A stretch of DNA of 64,000 nucleotides. Source: DASUBV01 sp036501025. GTDB taxonomy: Bacteria > Actinomycetota > Actinomycetes > Streptosporangiales > Streptosporangiaceae. Shown piece by piece: positions 10,215 through 19,286 of the stretch (positions within the stretch are counted from its first letter, which is position 1; each line of letters opens with the position of its first letter). The translations under genes and the position numbers were made by a program. Location: assembly GCA_036501025.1 (NCBI GenBank), contig DASYBB010000143.1:20410-84409 (forward strand). The letters are read 5' to 3'. The notes under the pieces are model-generated. The model was not told where the DNA came from and ran no database searches. It saw nothing but the letters and a program-made list of their open reading frames with translations.

Positions 10215-11537
10215 ATGACGGCGACCAGACGGGGCGGGACGGCACGGCGCCGGCCCGCGATGCCCCGGCCGGCCGCTGCCCTGGCCGCCGCCCTGGCCGC
10301 GGGCCTGCTCGCGGCCGGGTGCGCGACGGCCGCCGAGCCCGCGGCCGATGCGGGCGCGACCCGGGCCAGCATCAGCGGCACGGGGCCGATCACGTTCGCG
10401 ACCGGGAAGCTCGACACCGGCTACCTGGCCGGCCTGGTCGCGCAGTGGAACGCGGCGCACCCGCGCCAGCGCGTCACCGTCATCTACCTGCCCGACGACT
10501 CCGACGAGCAGCACGCCCAGCTGGCCGCGAACCTGCAGGCCCGCAGCAGTGTCTACGACGTGATGAGCCTGGACGTGGTGTGGACGGCCGAGTTCGCCGC
10601 GAACGGCTGGATCAGCCCGGTCAGCCCGCGCCGGGTGCCGCTGGCCGAGTTCCTGCGGCCCGCGGTGGAGACGGCCACCTACGACGGCAAGCTGTGGGCC
10701 GTCCCGTTCACCAGCAACGCGGGCCTGCTGTACTACCGCAAGGACCTGGTCCGGGTCCCGCCGGTGACCTGGGCGCAGCTGGCCCGCGACGCGGAGACGG
10801 TCGCGCCGCGCCATGACATGGCGGGCTACGCCGGGCAGTTCGCGGCGTACGAGGGCCTGACCGTGAACTTCGCCGAGGCGGTCCAGTCGGCCGGCGGCAG
10901 CATCCTGGCACCGGGCGGGGGCGCGGCGCTGACCAGCGGGCAGGCCGCGAGCGCGCTGGCCTTCCTGGTCGGCGGGTTCCGCCAGGGGTGGATCCCGCGC
11001 GCCGCGCTCGGCTGGGACGAGGCGGCCTCGCAGCAGGCGTTCGAGTCCGGGCGCCTGCTGTTCCTGCGCAACTGGCCCTACGTCTACGGCGACGTCAGCG
11101 CGCCCGGCCCCGGCAACGTGGTGGCGGGCAAGGTCGGCGTCACCACCCTGCCCGGCCCGCGCGGCCCCGGCTCCAGCTCGCTGGGCGGGGCCAACCTCGC
11201 GGTCAGCGCGTTCTCCCGGCACCAGGCCACGGCGCTGGCCTTCATCCGGTTCCTGACCAGCCTGCCCAGCGAGCGCCAGGTGCTGACCCGGGCGGCGCTG
11301 CCGCCGGTCTGGACCCAGCTCTACAGCGACCCGGCGCTGATCCGCCGGTTCCCCTACCTGCCCGTCCTCAAGAAGGCCATCTTGTCCGCGCAGCCGCGGC
11401 CCGAGACCACCGACTACACCCAGCTGAGCCTGGCCATCTCCAGCGCCGTGCACCGGGCGCTGGCCCAGCAGGTACCGGTGCCGAAGACGCTCGCCGGGCT
11501 GTCGCGCGAGCTGAACCAGATCGTGGGAGGCGGCTGA
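10215..11537 (+). CDS. Sugar ABC transporter substrate-binding lipoprotein (first of two)
   Basis: 440 residues. A twin-Arg/Arg-rich start and hydrophobic stretch end in the lipobox LLAAGC (Cys36), so the mature protein is a membrane-anchored lipoprotein facing outside. The body is a family 1 extracellular solute-binding protein: GKLDTGYLAGLVAQWNAAHP, then DVMSLDVVWTAEFAANGWI and LWAVPFTSNAGLLYYRKDL, the hinge and ligand-cleft signatures of CUT1 binding proteins. It is followed at 73 bases by a second, distinct binding protein and then two permeases, so it belongs to a sugar importer. The sugar cannot be told. The ATG is preceded by a weak GGGACGGAG. Confidence 0.9.
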   Translation: MTATRRGGTARRRPAMPRPAAALAAALAAGLLAAGCATAAEPAADAGATRASISGTGPITFATGKLDTGYLAGLVAQWNAAHPRQRVTVIYLPDDSDEQHAQLAANLQARSSVYDVMSLDVVWTAEFAANGWISPVSPRRVPLAEFLRPAVETATYDGKLWAVPFTSNAGLLYYRKDLVRVPPVTWAQLARDAETVAPRHDMAGYAGQFAAYEGLTVNFAEAVQSAGGSILAPGGGAALTSGQAASALAFLVGGFRQGWIPRAALGWDEAASQQAFESGRLLFLRNWPYVYGDVSAPGPGNVVAGKVGVTTLPGPRGPGSSSLGGANLAVSAFSRHQATALAFIRFLTSLPSERQVLTRAALPPVWTQLYSDPALIRRFPYLPVLKKAILSAQPRPETTDYTQLSLAISSAVHRALAQQVPVPKTLAGLSRELNQIVGGG

Positions 11538-11610
11538 GCCGAGCGGGGGCCGGCTCAGCGCGCGCCACGGCCCGGACCGTGTTGATTACTGAGAGTAAGG
11601 AGACGGACAC

Positions 11611-12918
11611 ATGCAGCACTCACCGGGAAGGACCGGAAGAAAGCGGGCCGGGATGCAGCGGCGCCGCCGGGCGCTGGTGCCGGCCGTGGCCCTCGCCGCC
11701 ACCGCGCTCGGGCTGGCCGCGTGCGGCAGCTCGGGCGGGGCCAAGCCGGTCGCGGCCAGCGCCAAGCAGACGATCGTGTTCGCGGAGGCGGGCCTGGGCC
11801 CCGAGGGCCAGGCCACCCAGACGGCGATCAATGCCTTCGAGAAGGCCAACCCCAACATCAAGGTCAAGATCGACGTCCTGTCGTCGGACTCGACGACGTA
11901 CCTGTCCCAGCTGGAGAACTCGTTCACGGCCGGGTCGCCGACCCCCGACGTGTTCGAGTCGGACGTCACCTACCCGGCCAAGTTCGCGCAGGCGGGCTGG
12001 GTGCTGAACCTGAACAAGCTGCACCCCGACATGGGCCAGTTCTTCCCCACCGAGGTCGCCGCGGGCACGTTCGGCGGCGCCCCGTACGCGGTGCCGTGGT
12101 TCGACAATCCCGAGGGCCTGTACTACCGGACCGACCTGATCAAGACCCCGCCGACCAGCCCGGCGCAGGTCGTGAGCGACGCGCAGCAGGCCATGAAGGC
12201 GGACAAGTCGCTGAAGGAGGGGCTGGCCTTTGAGGGCGACAAGTACGAGGGCGCGATCACCGCGTTCCTCACCATCGACTCGGCCTTCGGCGGCAAGCTG
12301 AACCCGCAGGACGTCAACACGCCCGGCAACCTGGCCGCGCTGACCTGGCTGCATGACGCCATCTACACCAACCACATCGCCCCCACCGCGGTGACCGGCT
12401 GGCAGGAGGGCCAGGTCGAGCAGGAGTACGTGTCCGGCCACGCGGCGTTCGCGATCAACTACCCGTTCGTCGAGTCGCTCGCGACGTCCGCCCCGGTCAA
12501 GGGGAACACCGGGTACATCCCGTTCCCGGCCGGCCCCGGCGGCACGCCCGGCTCGGCGCTCGGCGGCGAGATGCTGGCCATCAACGCCAAGACGGCGCAC
12601 TCGGCCGCGTCGTGGAAGCTGATCCAGTACCTGACCAGCCCGGCGGCGGAGATCGCCCGCGCCGAGGTGACCGGCGACCCGCCGTCGCTGCCCAGCGCCT
12701 ACACCCCGGCGCTGTACGCCAAGGCGCCGTACTTCAAGAACGTCAAGGTGCTGAACTCCTTCTCCCAGCCGCGCCCGGTCAACCCCAACTACCTGACGGT
12801 CTCCAATGACCTGCAGGTCATGCTGTCGGAGGTGTTCGCCAACACCAAGTCGCCGGCCGCCGCGATCAGCTCCGAGGCGGCGCAGATCAAGAGCGATGCC
12901 GCTGCGTCCGCGGGCTGA
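11611..12918 (+). CDS. Sugar ABC transporter substrate-binding lipoprotein (second)
   Basis: 435 residues with a basic N-terminus, a hydrophobic signal and lipobox GLAAC (Cys38), then the family 1 solute-binding fold (DVFESDVTYPAKFAQAGWV, PYAVPWFDNPEGLYYRTDL). It resembles its upstream neighbour in plan but differs enough to be an old paralogue rather than a fresh duplicate. TAAGGAG sits just before the ATG. The stop TGA overlaps the ATG of the next permease (TGATG), which ties this protein most closely to the permeases. Two binding proteins may widen the range of sugars taken up by one channel. Confidence 0.92.
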   Translation: MQHSPGRTGRKRAGMQRRRRALVPAVALAATALGLAACGSSGGAKPVAASAKQTIVFAEAGLGPEGQATQTAINAFEKANPNIKVKIDVLSSDSTTYLSQLENSFTAGSPTPDVFESDVTYPAKFAQAGWVLNLNKLHPDMGQFFPTEVAAGTFGGAPYAVPWFDNPEGLYYRTDLIKTPPTSPAQVVSDAQQAMKADKSLKEGLAFEGDKYEGAITAFLTIDSAFGGKLNPQDVNTPGNLAALTWLHDAIYTNHIAPTAVTGWQEGQVEQEYVSGHAAFAINYPFVESLATSAPVKGNTGYIPFPAGPGGTPGSALGGEMLAINAKTAHSAASWKLIQYLTSPAAEIARAEVTGDPPSLPSAYTPALYAKAPYFKNVKVLNSFSQPRPVNPNYLTVSNDLQVMLSEVFANTKSPAAAISSEAAQIKSDAAASAG

Positions 12919-13862
12919 TGGCTGACCCGCTGAGCGCGCGCCGCATCCTGCCGCGGGGCCACCGCCCCGCGGCAGGGCGCGGCGCCGCCACCGACCGCCG
13001 CCTCGGGTACGCGCTGGTGGCCCCGGCCGTCATCGTGCTGCTGGCCATCACCGCGTACCCGATCGTGGCCAACGTGTGGAACTCGTTCCACTTCGACAAC
13101 CTCAGCTTCGGCGCCCTGCCGCACCGGTTCGTCGGCGTGGACAACTACGGCAAGATGTTCAGCTCGGCGCAGTGGCTGGCCGCGCTGGAGCGGACGCTGG
13201 GGTTCACGGTGGTGACCATCGTGGTCGACATCGTGGCCGCGCTCGGCCTGGCGGTGATGCTGAACCGCAAGTTCGTCGGCCGGGGCGTGGTCCGGGCGTC
13301 GATCCTGGTCCCGTGGGCGGTGCCGACGGTCGTGTCGGCCCTGCTGTGGAAGACGATGTTCGACCCCCGGGCCGGCTTCGTCGACTACTTCCTGGGCGGG
13401 ATCCACCCCGCCTGGTCCAGCCTGACCTGGCTGAACGCCAGCGTCTGGCGGTCGTGGGCGGTGATCTTCATCGCCGACTCGTGGAAGAACATCCCGTTCG
13501 TGGCCATCATCCTGCTGGCCGGCCTGCAGGTCATCCCGACCGAGGTGTACGAGGCCGCGCGGATCGACGGCGCAACCGGGTGGCGGGCGTTCCGCCGGGT
13601 GACCCTGCCGCTGCTCAAGCCGGCCCTGTCGGTGGCGCTGATCTTCCGCACCCTCCAGGCGCTGCTGGTCTTCGACGTGGTGTTCATCATGACCGGCGGC
13701 GGCCCCGGCACCTCGACCGAGACGCTGTCGTTCTTCAACTTCTTCACCTTCATCGACAGCACCGACTTCGGCTACGGCGGCGCGATCAGCGTGGTGCTGG
13801 TGCTGCTCGCCCTCATCGTGGCCGGCGGGTACGTGCGCCTCTTCCGGACGGACCAGACATGA
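12918..13862 (+). CDS. Sugar ABC transporter permease (MalF/UgpA type)
   Basis: 314 residues with about six membrane helices; the first starts near residue 33 (LVAPAVIVLLAITAYPIV). The cytoplasmic EAA loop, which docks the ATPase, reads EAARIDGATGWRAFRRVTLP (about 214-233). The length fits the MalF/UgpA partner of CUT1 importers. The ATG overlaps the previous stop, and the next permease follows after 13 bases. No ATPase gene lies in this operon. Confidence 0.93.
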   Translation: MADPLSARRILPRGHRPAAGRGAATDRRLGYALVAPAVIVLLAITAYPIVANVWNSFHFDNLSFGALPHRFVGVDNYGKMFSSAQWLAALERTLGFTVVTIVVDIVAALGLAVMLNRKFVGRGVVRASILVPWAVPTVVSALLWKTMFDPRAGFVDYFLGGIHPAWSSLTWLNASVWRSWAVIFIADSWKNIPFVAIILLAGLQVIPTEVYEAARIDGATGWRAFRRVTLPLLKPALSVALIFRTLQALLVFDVVFIMTGGGPGTSTETLSFFNFFTFIDSTDFGYGGAISVVLVLLALIVAGGYVRLFRTDQT

Positions 13863-13875
13863 GCGGGGAGCAGGC

Positions 13876-14775
13876 ATGAGCAACGCAGCAGCAGTGGCCA
13901 GCGGCGCGGCCGCCCGGCCGCGCCGCCGCACCCGGATCCGGCGCCGGGTCGCCGGCCAGGTGCTGTTCTACCTGGCCGCGGCCATCGTGGTGGTGATCGC
14001 GCTGTTCCCGTTCTACTGGATCCTGCGCACGTCACTGGAGTCCAGCGCCCAGGTGGCGGCCGGGGTCGGCGGCAGCAACGGCGTCATCCCCGGCCACCTG
14101 TCGTTCAGCGCCTACACCAGCATCTTCCGCCAGCAGCACTTCCTGACGCCGCTGGTCAACAGCGTCATCGTCGCCCTGGCCACCACGGTGCTGACCGTGA
14201 TCGTCGGCTCGCTGGCCGGGTACGCGCTGGCCCGGATGGACCTGCACGGCGCCGGCGCGATCCTGGCCTTCATCCTGCTGGCCGGGTTCTTCCCGCCGCT
14301 GGCCATGATCGGCCCGCTCTTCCTGCTGTTCCGCGACCTGGGCATCCTGGACAGCATCTACCCGCTGATCATCGTGTACTGCGTCTACACGATGCCGATC
14401 ACGACCTGGCTGCTGAAGAACTTCTTCGAGCAGATCCCGCGCGAGCTGGAGGAGGCCGCCCTGGTGGACGGGGCGTCGCGGCTGCAGACGCTGCGCCGGG
14501 TCATCATCCCGGTGGCCGTGCCGGGGGTGTTCACCGCGGCCATCCTGTCGTTCATCCTGGCCTGGAACGACTTCATCTTCGCGGTGTCGTTCCTGCGCAC
14601 CCAGTCGCACTTCACCGCGCCGCTGTCGATCGTCACCTTCGGCGAGAGCCAGTTCCAGGTCTTCTACAACCTGATCGACGCCGCCGTGGTGATCATCTCC
14701 ATCCCGATCGCGGTGCTGGTGCTGATCGCGCAGCGCCGGATCGTGTCGGGCCTGACGGCGGGCTCGTTCCGGTGA
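13876..14775 (+). CDS. Sugar ABC transporter permease (MalG/UgpE type)
   Basis: 299 residues, six predicted membrane helices, with the EAA loop LEEAALVDGASRLQTLRRVI at about 192-211 and a C-terminal REIVSGLTAG-like ending (RRIVSGLTAGSFR) usual for MalG/UgpE permeases. GGGGAG lies 7 bases before the ATG. It forms the channel together with the permease just upstream. This is the last gene of the importer operon and is followed by a hairpin terminator. Confidence 0.94.
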   Translation: MSNAAAVASGAAARPRRRTRIRRRVAGQVLFYLAAAIVVVIALFPFYWILRTSLESSAQVAAGVGGSNGVIPGHLSFSAYTSIFRQQHFLTPLVNSVIVALATTVLTVIVGSLAGYALARMDLHGAGAILAFILLAGFFPPLAMIGPLFLLFRDLGILDSIYPLIIVYCVYTMPITTWLLKNFFEQIPRELEEAALVDGASRLQTLRRVIIPVAVPGVFTAAILSFILAWNDFIFAVSFLRTQSHFTAPLSIVTFGESQFQVFYNLIDAAVVIISIPIAVLVLIAQRRIVSGLTAGSFR

Positions 14776-14792
14776 GGGGACCGGGACCAGCC

Positions 14793-14815
14793 CCGGGGGC
14801 TAGCTCAGCCCCCGG
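14793..14815. terminator. Bidirectional hairpin between convergent genes
   Basis: CCGGGGGCT (14793-14801), loop AGCTC, AGCCCCCGG (14807-14815): a perfect 9-bp GC stem with no U-tract. It overlaps the stop codon (14800-14802) of the minus-strand acyl-CoA dehydrogenase gene and lies 17 bases past the permease stop. Confidence 0.65.
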
Positions 14816-15960
14816 CTGATGACCAGCCGCTGGATCTGGTTGGTGCCCTCCACGATCTGGAGCACCTTGGCCTCGCGCATGAACCGCTCGGCCGGGAAGT
14901 CCTCGACATAGCCGGCGCCGCCGAGGACCTGCACGGCGTCGGTGGCCACGCGCATCGCCGCGTCGCTGGCGAACAGCTTGGCCATCGCCGCCTGCTGGCC
15001 GAACTCCAGCCCGGCATCCTTGCGCCGGGCCGCGTCCAGGTAGAGCGCGCGGGACGCCGCCACCGCCGTGGCCATGTCGGCCAGCATGAACCCGACGCCC
15101 TGGAACTCGGCGATCGGCCGCCCGAACTGCTGGCGCTGCCGGGCGTAGCTGACCGCCGTGTCCAGCGCGGCCTGGGCCAGGCCGGTGGCGCACGCGGCGA
15201 TGCCCAGGCGGCCCGAGTCCAGGGCGGCGAGCGCGATGCGCAGGCCGCTGCCCGGCTCGCCGACCAGCTGGCCGGCGCTGACCCGGGTGCCGTCGAAGCG
15301 CACCTGGGCCGTCACCGACGAGCGCATGCCCATCTTGTGCTCGGGCGGCGCGGCCGACAGCCCGTCCGCGGGCGCGGGCACGTGGAAGCAGCTGATCCCG
15401 CGGGACCGGCCCGGCCCGGACGGCTCGCCCGAGGTCCGGGCGAACAGCGCGTAGAAGTCGGCCTCCCCCCCGTGCGAGATCCAGGCCTTGACCCCGTTCA
15501 GGATGTAATCGCCGCCGTCCGCGGTCGCGCTGGTGGCCAGCGCGGCGGCGTCGGAGCCGCTGCCCGGCTCGGACAGGCAGTAGGCGCCGAGCCGGCGGCC
15601 GCCGAGCATGCCCGGCAGCCAGCGCTCCTGCTGCTGCGGCGTGCCGGCGCGGGCCAGCGGGAAGCAGGACAGGGTGTGCACGCTGACGCCCAGCCCGACG
15701 GCCAGCCACGCGCCCGCCAGCTCCTCGATGACCTGCAGGTAGGTCTCATACGGCTGGGCGCCGCCGCCGAGGTGCTCGGGGTAGGGCAGGCCGAGCAGGC
15801 CGGCCTCGCCGAGCAGGGCGAACTTCTCCCGCGGGAACCGGCCCTCCCGCTCGGCGGCCGCGGCCGCGGGCCGCAGCTGCTCGTCGGCGATCTGCCGGGT
15901 CAGGCCGAGCAGCTCGCGGGCGGTGTCATCGCGCAGGTCGTCGCGCCGGGCGGGGCACAT
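14800..15960 (-). CDS. Acyl-CoA dehydrogenase
   Basis: 386 residues, the normal size for a soluble FAD-dependent acyl-CoA dehydrogenase that makes the alpha-beta double bond in acyl-CoA oxidation. Visible: LSEPGSGSDAAALATSA (acyl/FAD-contact motif), the ILNGVKAWISHG flavin strand, the ARQRQQFGRPIAEFQG helix, and the C-terminal QIVEGTNQIQRLVISR in which the Glu of the EGT motif is the usual catalytic base. ATG 15960 overlaps the stop of the upstream M24 peptidase gene, so the two are co-transcribed. The exact acyl substrate is not evident. Confidence 0.93.
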   Translation of the reverse strand: MCPARRDDLRDDTARELLGLTRQIADEQLRPAAAAAEREGRFPREKFALLGEAGLLGLPYPEHLGGGAQPYETYLQVIEELAGAWLAVGLGVSVHTLSCFPLARAGTPQQQERWLPGMLGGRRLGAYCLSEPGSGSDAAALATSATADGGDYILNGVKAWISHGGEADFYALFARTSGEPSGPGRSRGISCFHVPAPADGLSAAPPEHKMGMRSSVTAQVRFDGTRVSAGQLVGEPGSGLRIALAALDSGRLGIAACATGLAQAALDTAVSYARQRQQFGRPIAEFQGVGFMLADMATAVAASRALYLDAARRKDAGLEFGQQAAMAKLFASDAAMRVATDAVQVLGGAGYVEDFPAERFMREAKVLQIVEGTNQIQRLVISRGLS

Positions 15961-17075
15961 CAGGCGGCCACGACGACCAGGTCCCGCGGGGCGTTGTTGA
16001 GGCGCCGGACGCCGTCCGGGGTGCAGACGACGATGTCCTCGATCCGCGCCCCGTGCGGGCCGGGGTAGATGCCCGGCTCGATCGAGAACGCGTTCCCGGC
16101 CACCAGCGGCTCGGTGTTGCCGGACACGATGTAGGGGTCCTCGTGGGTCTCCAGGCCGATCCCGTGCCCGGTCCGGTGCATGAAGTAGGCCCCGTACCCG
16201 GCCGCGGCGATCGGCTCGCGGGCCGCGGCGTCCACCGCCTCGCCGGTCACGCCGGGCGCCACGGCCGCGCACGCCGCCTCCTGGGCCGCCTGCAGCACCG
16301 CGTAGTAGGCGGCGAACTCGGCCGGCGGGGTGCCGACCGCGTAGGTCCGGGTGCAGTCCGAGCAGTAGCCGCTGGGCATGGTGCCGCCGATGTCGACCAC
16401 CACGGCGTCGCCGTCGGCCAGCACCCGCCCGGCCGGCTCGTGGTGCGGGCTGGCCGCGTTCGGGCCGGACGCGACGATGGCGAAGTCGGCCTGGGCGTGG
16501 CCCTCGGCCACGATCGCGTCGGCGATGTCGGCGGCCACCTGCGCCTCGGTCCGGCCCGGCCGCAGCCAGCCCGGCACCCGGGCGTGCACCCGGTCGATGG
16601 CCTGGCCGGCGGCCAGCAGGGCGTCGATCTCGGCCGGGTCCTTGCGGGCGCGCAGCCCGCGCAGCGCGAGGCTGGCCAGCTCCTGGCGGGCGCCCGGCAG
16701 CGCGGCCCGCAGCCGCAGTGTCATCAGCGCCCACATCCGGTCGGCCAGGCCGACCGAGGTGACCCCGCGCAGCCGCGCGGCGACCAGCTCGTACGGGTCG
16801 TCGGTCTCGTCCCAGCCGATGATCTCCAGGTCGAGCTGGCCGGCCCGGGACGCCCGGGCGGCCGGCAGCTCGAGGCTCGGCACGACCAGGAACGGCTCGC
16901 CGGCCGCGGGCACGGCCAGGCAGGTCAGCCGCTCGAGCTGGTGGGCCGCGTAGCCGGTGGCGTAGCGCAGGTCCGGGCCGGGCGTCAGCAGCAGGGCGCC
17001 GAGCCCCGCGTCGCGCGTCGCGGCGGCCAGCTCCGCCAGCCGGGTCTTCGGATACAGCACGCCCGCCTCCTTCAC
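15960..17075 (-). CDS. M24-family metallopeptidase (Xaa-Pro aminopeptidase/creatinase-like)
   Basis: 371 residues. The N-terminal creatinase-like domain (about 1-140) is followed by the pita-bread catalytic domain. All five metal ligands can be seen: Asp in VVVDIGG, Asp in YCSDCTRTY, His in RTGHGIGLETHEDP, Glu in FSIEPGIYP and Glu in GARIEDIVV. It is therefore expected to be an active di-metal hydrolase, most likely a prolidase or aminopeptidase P. It is coupled to the acyl-CoA dehydrogenase gene by a stop/start overlap, a pairing that hints at a shared catabolic role which I cannot define. Confidence 0.9.
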   Translation of the reverse strand: MKEAGVLYPKTRLAELAAATRDAGLGALLLTPGPDLRYATGYAAHQLERLTCLAVPAAGEPFLVVPSLELPAARASRAGQLDLEIIGWDETDDPYELVAARLRGVTSVGLADRMWALMTLRLRAALPGARQELASLALRGLRARKDPAEIDALLAAGQAIDRVHARVPGWLRPGRTEAQVAADIADAIVAEGHAQADFAIVASGPNAASPHHEPAGRVLADGDAVVVDIGGTMPSGYCSDCTRTYAVGTPPAEFAAYYAVLQAAQEAACAAVAPGVTGEAVDAAAREPIAAAGYGAYFMHRTGHGIGLETHEDPYIVSGNTEPLVAGNAFSIEPGIYPGPHGARIEDIVVCTPDGVRRLNNAPRDLVVVAA

Positions 17076-17185
17076 ATCGGCCCTCGCAGATCATCTCACG
17101 CCCGATAATTGAAACCGTCCGCATCTAGACACGGAAGCACCAGATGCCTCACGCTAGGTGCACACAACCTGACCTGATGTGAACC

Positions 17186-18139
17186 GTGATGAGTTCTGAG
17201 GCTGTAGAGATTCCCGTAGCGCCGCCGGGCGACGCAGCGCGACAGGCGGTTCCCGGACCGCGCGCGGCGCAAACGCACCCGGACCGGGTATTGTCGCGCC
17301 CGGAGATATCCGTGTCCCGCCCGGAGGCAGCAGTGTCATCCCCGCCCGCAGCTTCGCGCCCGCCGGTCGCGGCGTCGCGCTCGAAACTGGCCGGGCCGCG
17401 GGCGGTGGAGGCCCGGCTGGAGGCCGAGCTGGTCCAGCAGCGGCACGTCACGGTGGAGCTGCAGCACGCCATCCTGCCCCTGCACGACGAGCCGTTCGAC
17501 CTGCCCGGGCTGCGGGCCGTGGTCCGCTACCTGCCCGCCTCGCACGACAGCCGGGTCGGCGGCGACTGGTACATCACCGCCGACATGCCCAACGGGCAGG
17601 TGCTGATCGCGATCGGCGACGTGGCCGGGCACGGGCTGGCCGCGGCGGCCGGGATGGCCCGGATGCGCGGCGCGCTGGCCGGGCTGGCCATCACCGGCGC
17701 CCCGCCCCAGCAGCTCGTCGGCTGGCTCAACGACATGGCCCGGCACGTCGACGCCGAGCACACCGCGTCGGTGCTGGCTGGCTACTTCGACCCGGCCACC
17801 CAGGTGCTGAGCTGGGCCCAGGCCGGCCATCCCCCGCCGATCCTGGTCCGCGGCGCGGACGCGTGGGCGCTGCCCCAGCCCGACGGCATCCTCCTCGGCG
17901 CCGGCGACCGCGGCTACCACGTGGCCTCCCAGCAGCTCTCCGTCGGCGACCTGCTGCTGCTGTACAGCGACGGGCTGGTCGAGCGGCGCGACCAGTCGCT
18001 CGACGACGGGCTCAGCACCCTGGTCCGCGCCGCGGCCGGCTGCGGCGACCCCGACGACGTCGTCGCGACCGTGCTCGCCGCGCTCGGCAGCACGGCCACC
18101 GACGACGACACCTGCCTGGTCGCGCTCCAGGTCCTGTAA
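17186..18139 (+). CDS. SpoIIE/PP2C-type serine phosphatase
   Basis: 317 residues. The first 75 or so are Pro/Ala/Arg-rich and disordered-looking. A short helix (ARLEAELVQQRHVTVELQHA) leads into the SpoIIE-type PP2C domain (about 95-317). Metal-binding aspartates are present in GGDWYITADM, IGDVAGHGLAAA and the terminal DDDTCLVAL. Such proteins dephosphorylate anti-sigma antagonists in partner-switching pathways. No anti-sigma kinase or antagonist lies beside it, and no PAS or GAF sensor is fused. GTG 17186 and ATG 17189 are both possible; neither has a clear ribosome-binding site. Confidence 0.88.
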   Translation: MMSSEAVEIPVAPPGDAARQAVPGPRAAQTHPDRVLSRPEISVSRPEAAVSSPPAASRPPVAASRSKLAGPRAVEARLEAELVQQRHVTVELQHAILPLHDEPFDLPGLRAVVRYLPASHDSRVGGDWYITADMPNGQVLIAIGDVAGHGLAAAAGMARMRGALAGLAITGAPPQQLVGWLNDMARHVDAEHTASVLAGYFDPATQVLSWAQAGHPPPILVRGADAWALPQPDGILLGAGDRGYHVASQQLSVGDLLLLYSDGLVERRDQSLDDGLSTLVRAAAGCGDPDDVVATVLAALGSTATDDDTCLVALQVL

Positions 18140-18162
18140 GCCGCCCCGAAGTTCGCGCCCTC

Positions 18163-18222
18163 CCCGGCATAACGCTGGCCGCCGGGAAGCAGCCCGGCCG
18201 GGACGGCCAGCGTTACGCCGGG
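18163..18222. terminator. Long hairpin between convergent genes
   Basis: CCCGGCATAACGCTGGCCG (18163-18181) pairs with CGGCCAGCGTTACGCCGGG (18204-18222), 18 of 19 positions. The right arm includes the stop TAA of the minus-strand exonuclease gene, and the left arm lies 23 bases past the phosphatase stop. It likely ends transcription in both directions. Confidence 0.7.
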
Positions 18223-19133
18223 TTAGAGGCCAGGGCGGAGAGCAGGCGGCCCAGCGACGACCCGAGGCCCCAGCGCTCGTCCAGCGCGGCCAGGAGCCTG
18301 GGGTCGGCCGGGCGGGACGGCAGGTCGCCGCCGGCCGGGGCGAGCGGGGCGTCGGTGGCGACGGCCACGACCGGCACGCAGGCCTCCAGGTAGGCCCGGT
18401 CGGCGGTGAGCTTGGCCCGGCTGCCCATCGGGAAGCCGCCGTGCCCGGCGTCCAGGGCGGCCAGGATCTCGGCGACCGAGCCGAACCGGCGGACCAGCGC
18501 CGCGGCCGTCTTCTCCCCCACGCCGGACACGCCCGGCAGGCCGTCGCTGGGATCCCCGCGCAGCGCCGCGAACGCCGCGTAGGACCGGCCGGGGATGTCG
18601 TAGCGGCCGGCCACCGCCGCCTCGTCGACCACCTCGAGCTTGGACAGCCCGCGCGCGGTGTAGATGACGCGGACCCCGCGCGCGTCGTCGACCACCTGGA
18701 ACAGGTCCCGGTCGCCGGTCACCACGTCGACCGGCCCGGCGTCGCGGGCGGCCAGCGTGCCGATCACGTCGTCGGCCTCGTAGCCGGGCGCCGACGACAT
18801 CGCCACCCCGGCCGCGGCCAGCACCTGCTCGATGACCGGGATCTGGGCGGTCAGCGCCTCGGGCGCCTGCTCGGTGCCGTCCGGGTTGGCCCGGTGCGCC
18901 TTGTAGGACGGGATCGCGGCGGTCCGGAAGGCCGGCCGCCAGTCCGCGTCCAGGCACGCCACGAGGCGGCCGGGGGTCCGCGCCCGGAGCAGCCGCGACA
19001 TCATGTCGAGCAGCCCGCGGACGGCGTTCACCGGCGTGCCGTCGGGCGCGGTCATGGTCTCGGGCACGCCGTAGAACGCGCGGTAGTACAGCGAGGCGGA
19101 GTCGAGCAGCATCAGCGTTCCCACCCGGGTCAT
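18213..19133 (-). CDS. 5'-3' exonuclease (PolA N-domain/FEN-like)
   Basis: 306 residues, matching stand-alone 5'-nuclease domains of actinobacteria. Acidic metal-site motifs are present: LLDSASLYYRAFYGVP, ACLDADWRPAFR, YEADDVIGTLAA and VTGDRDLFQVV. The helix-hairpin-helix for DNA binding is GVSGVGEKTAAALVRRFG. It should remove 5' flaps or RNA primers in replication and repair. ATG 19133 is chosen because the family N-terminus starts within a few residues (VGTLMLLDSAS); the frame runs 32 codons further upstream without family sequence. It is monocistronic, with the divergent cupin gene upstream. Confidence 0.92.
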   Translation of the reverse strand: MTRVGTLMLLDSASLYYRAFYGVPETMTAPDGTPVNAVRGLLDMMSRLLRARTPGRLVACLDADWRPAFRTAAIPSYKAHRANPDGTEQAPEALTAQIPVIEQVLAAAGVAMSSAPGYEADDVIGTLAARDAGPVDVVTGDRDLFQVVDDARGVRVIYTARGLSKLEVVDEAAVAGRYDIPGRSYAAFAALRGDPSDGLPGVSGVGEKTAAALVRRFGSVAEILAALDAGHGGFPMGSRAKLTADRAYLEACVPVVAVATDAPLAPAGGDLPSRPADPRLLAALDERWGLGSSLGRLLSALASNPA

Positions 19134-19286
19134 CCTGCTACACCCGCGCCGGATTCGCGCGGTGATGCAGGCCAGCGCGGACTCATGCCTGTGTTCTATG
19201 GGTGCGCGGGCCGTTTGGCATTGGATCACGGAGGTACCTCATCCCTAGGCTGAGTTGATCAAGTCCCGCCAGCGGGGAGGCTGAAC

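Noticed and set aside
14800..17124. 774-codon minus frame suggesting a peptidase/acyl-CoA dehydrogenase fusion
   Set aside because: Only the dehydrogenase part reads as protein in this frame; the M24 peptidase is in a different frame and ends at 15960, so these are two overlapping genes.
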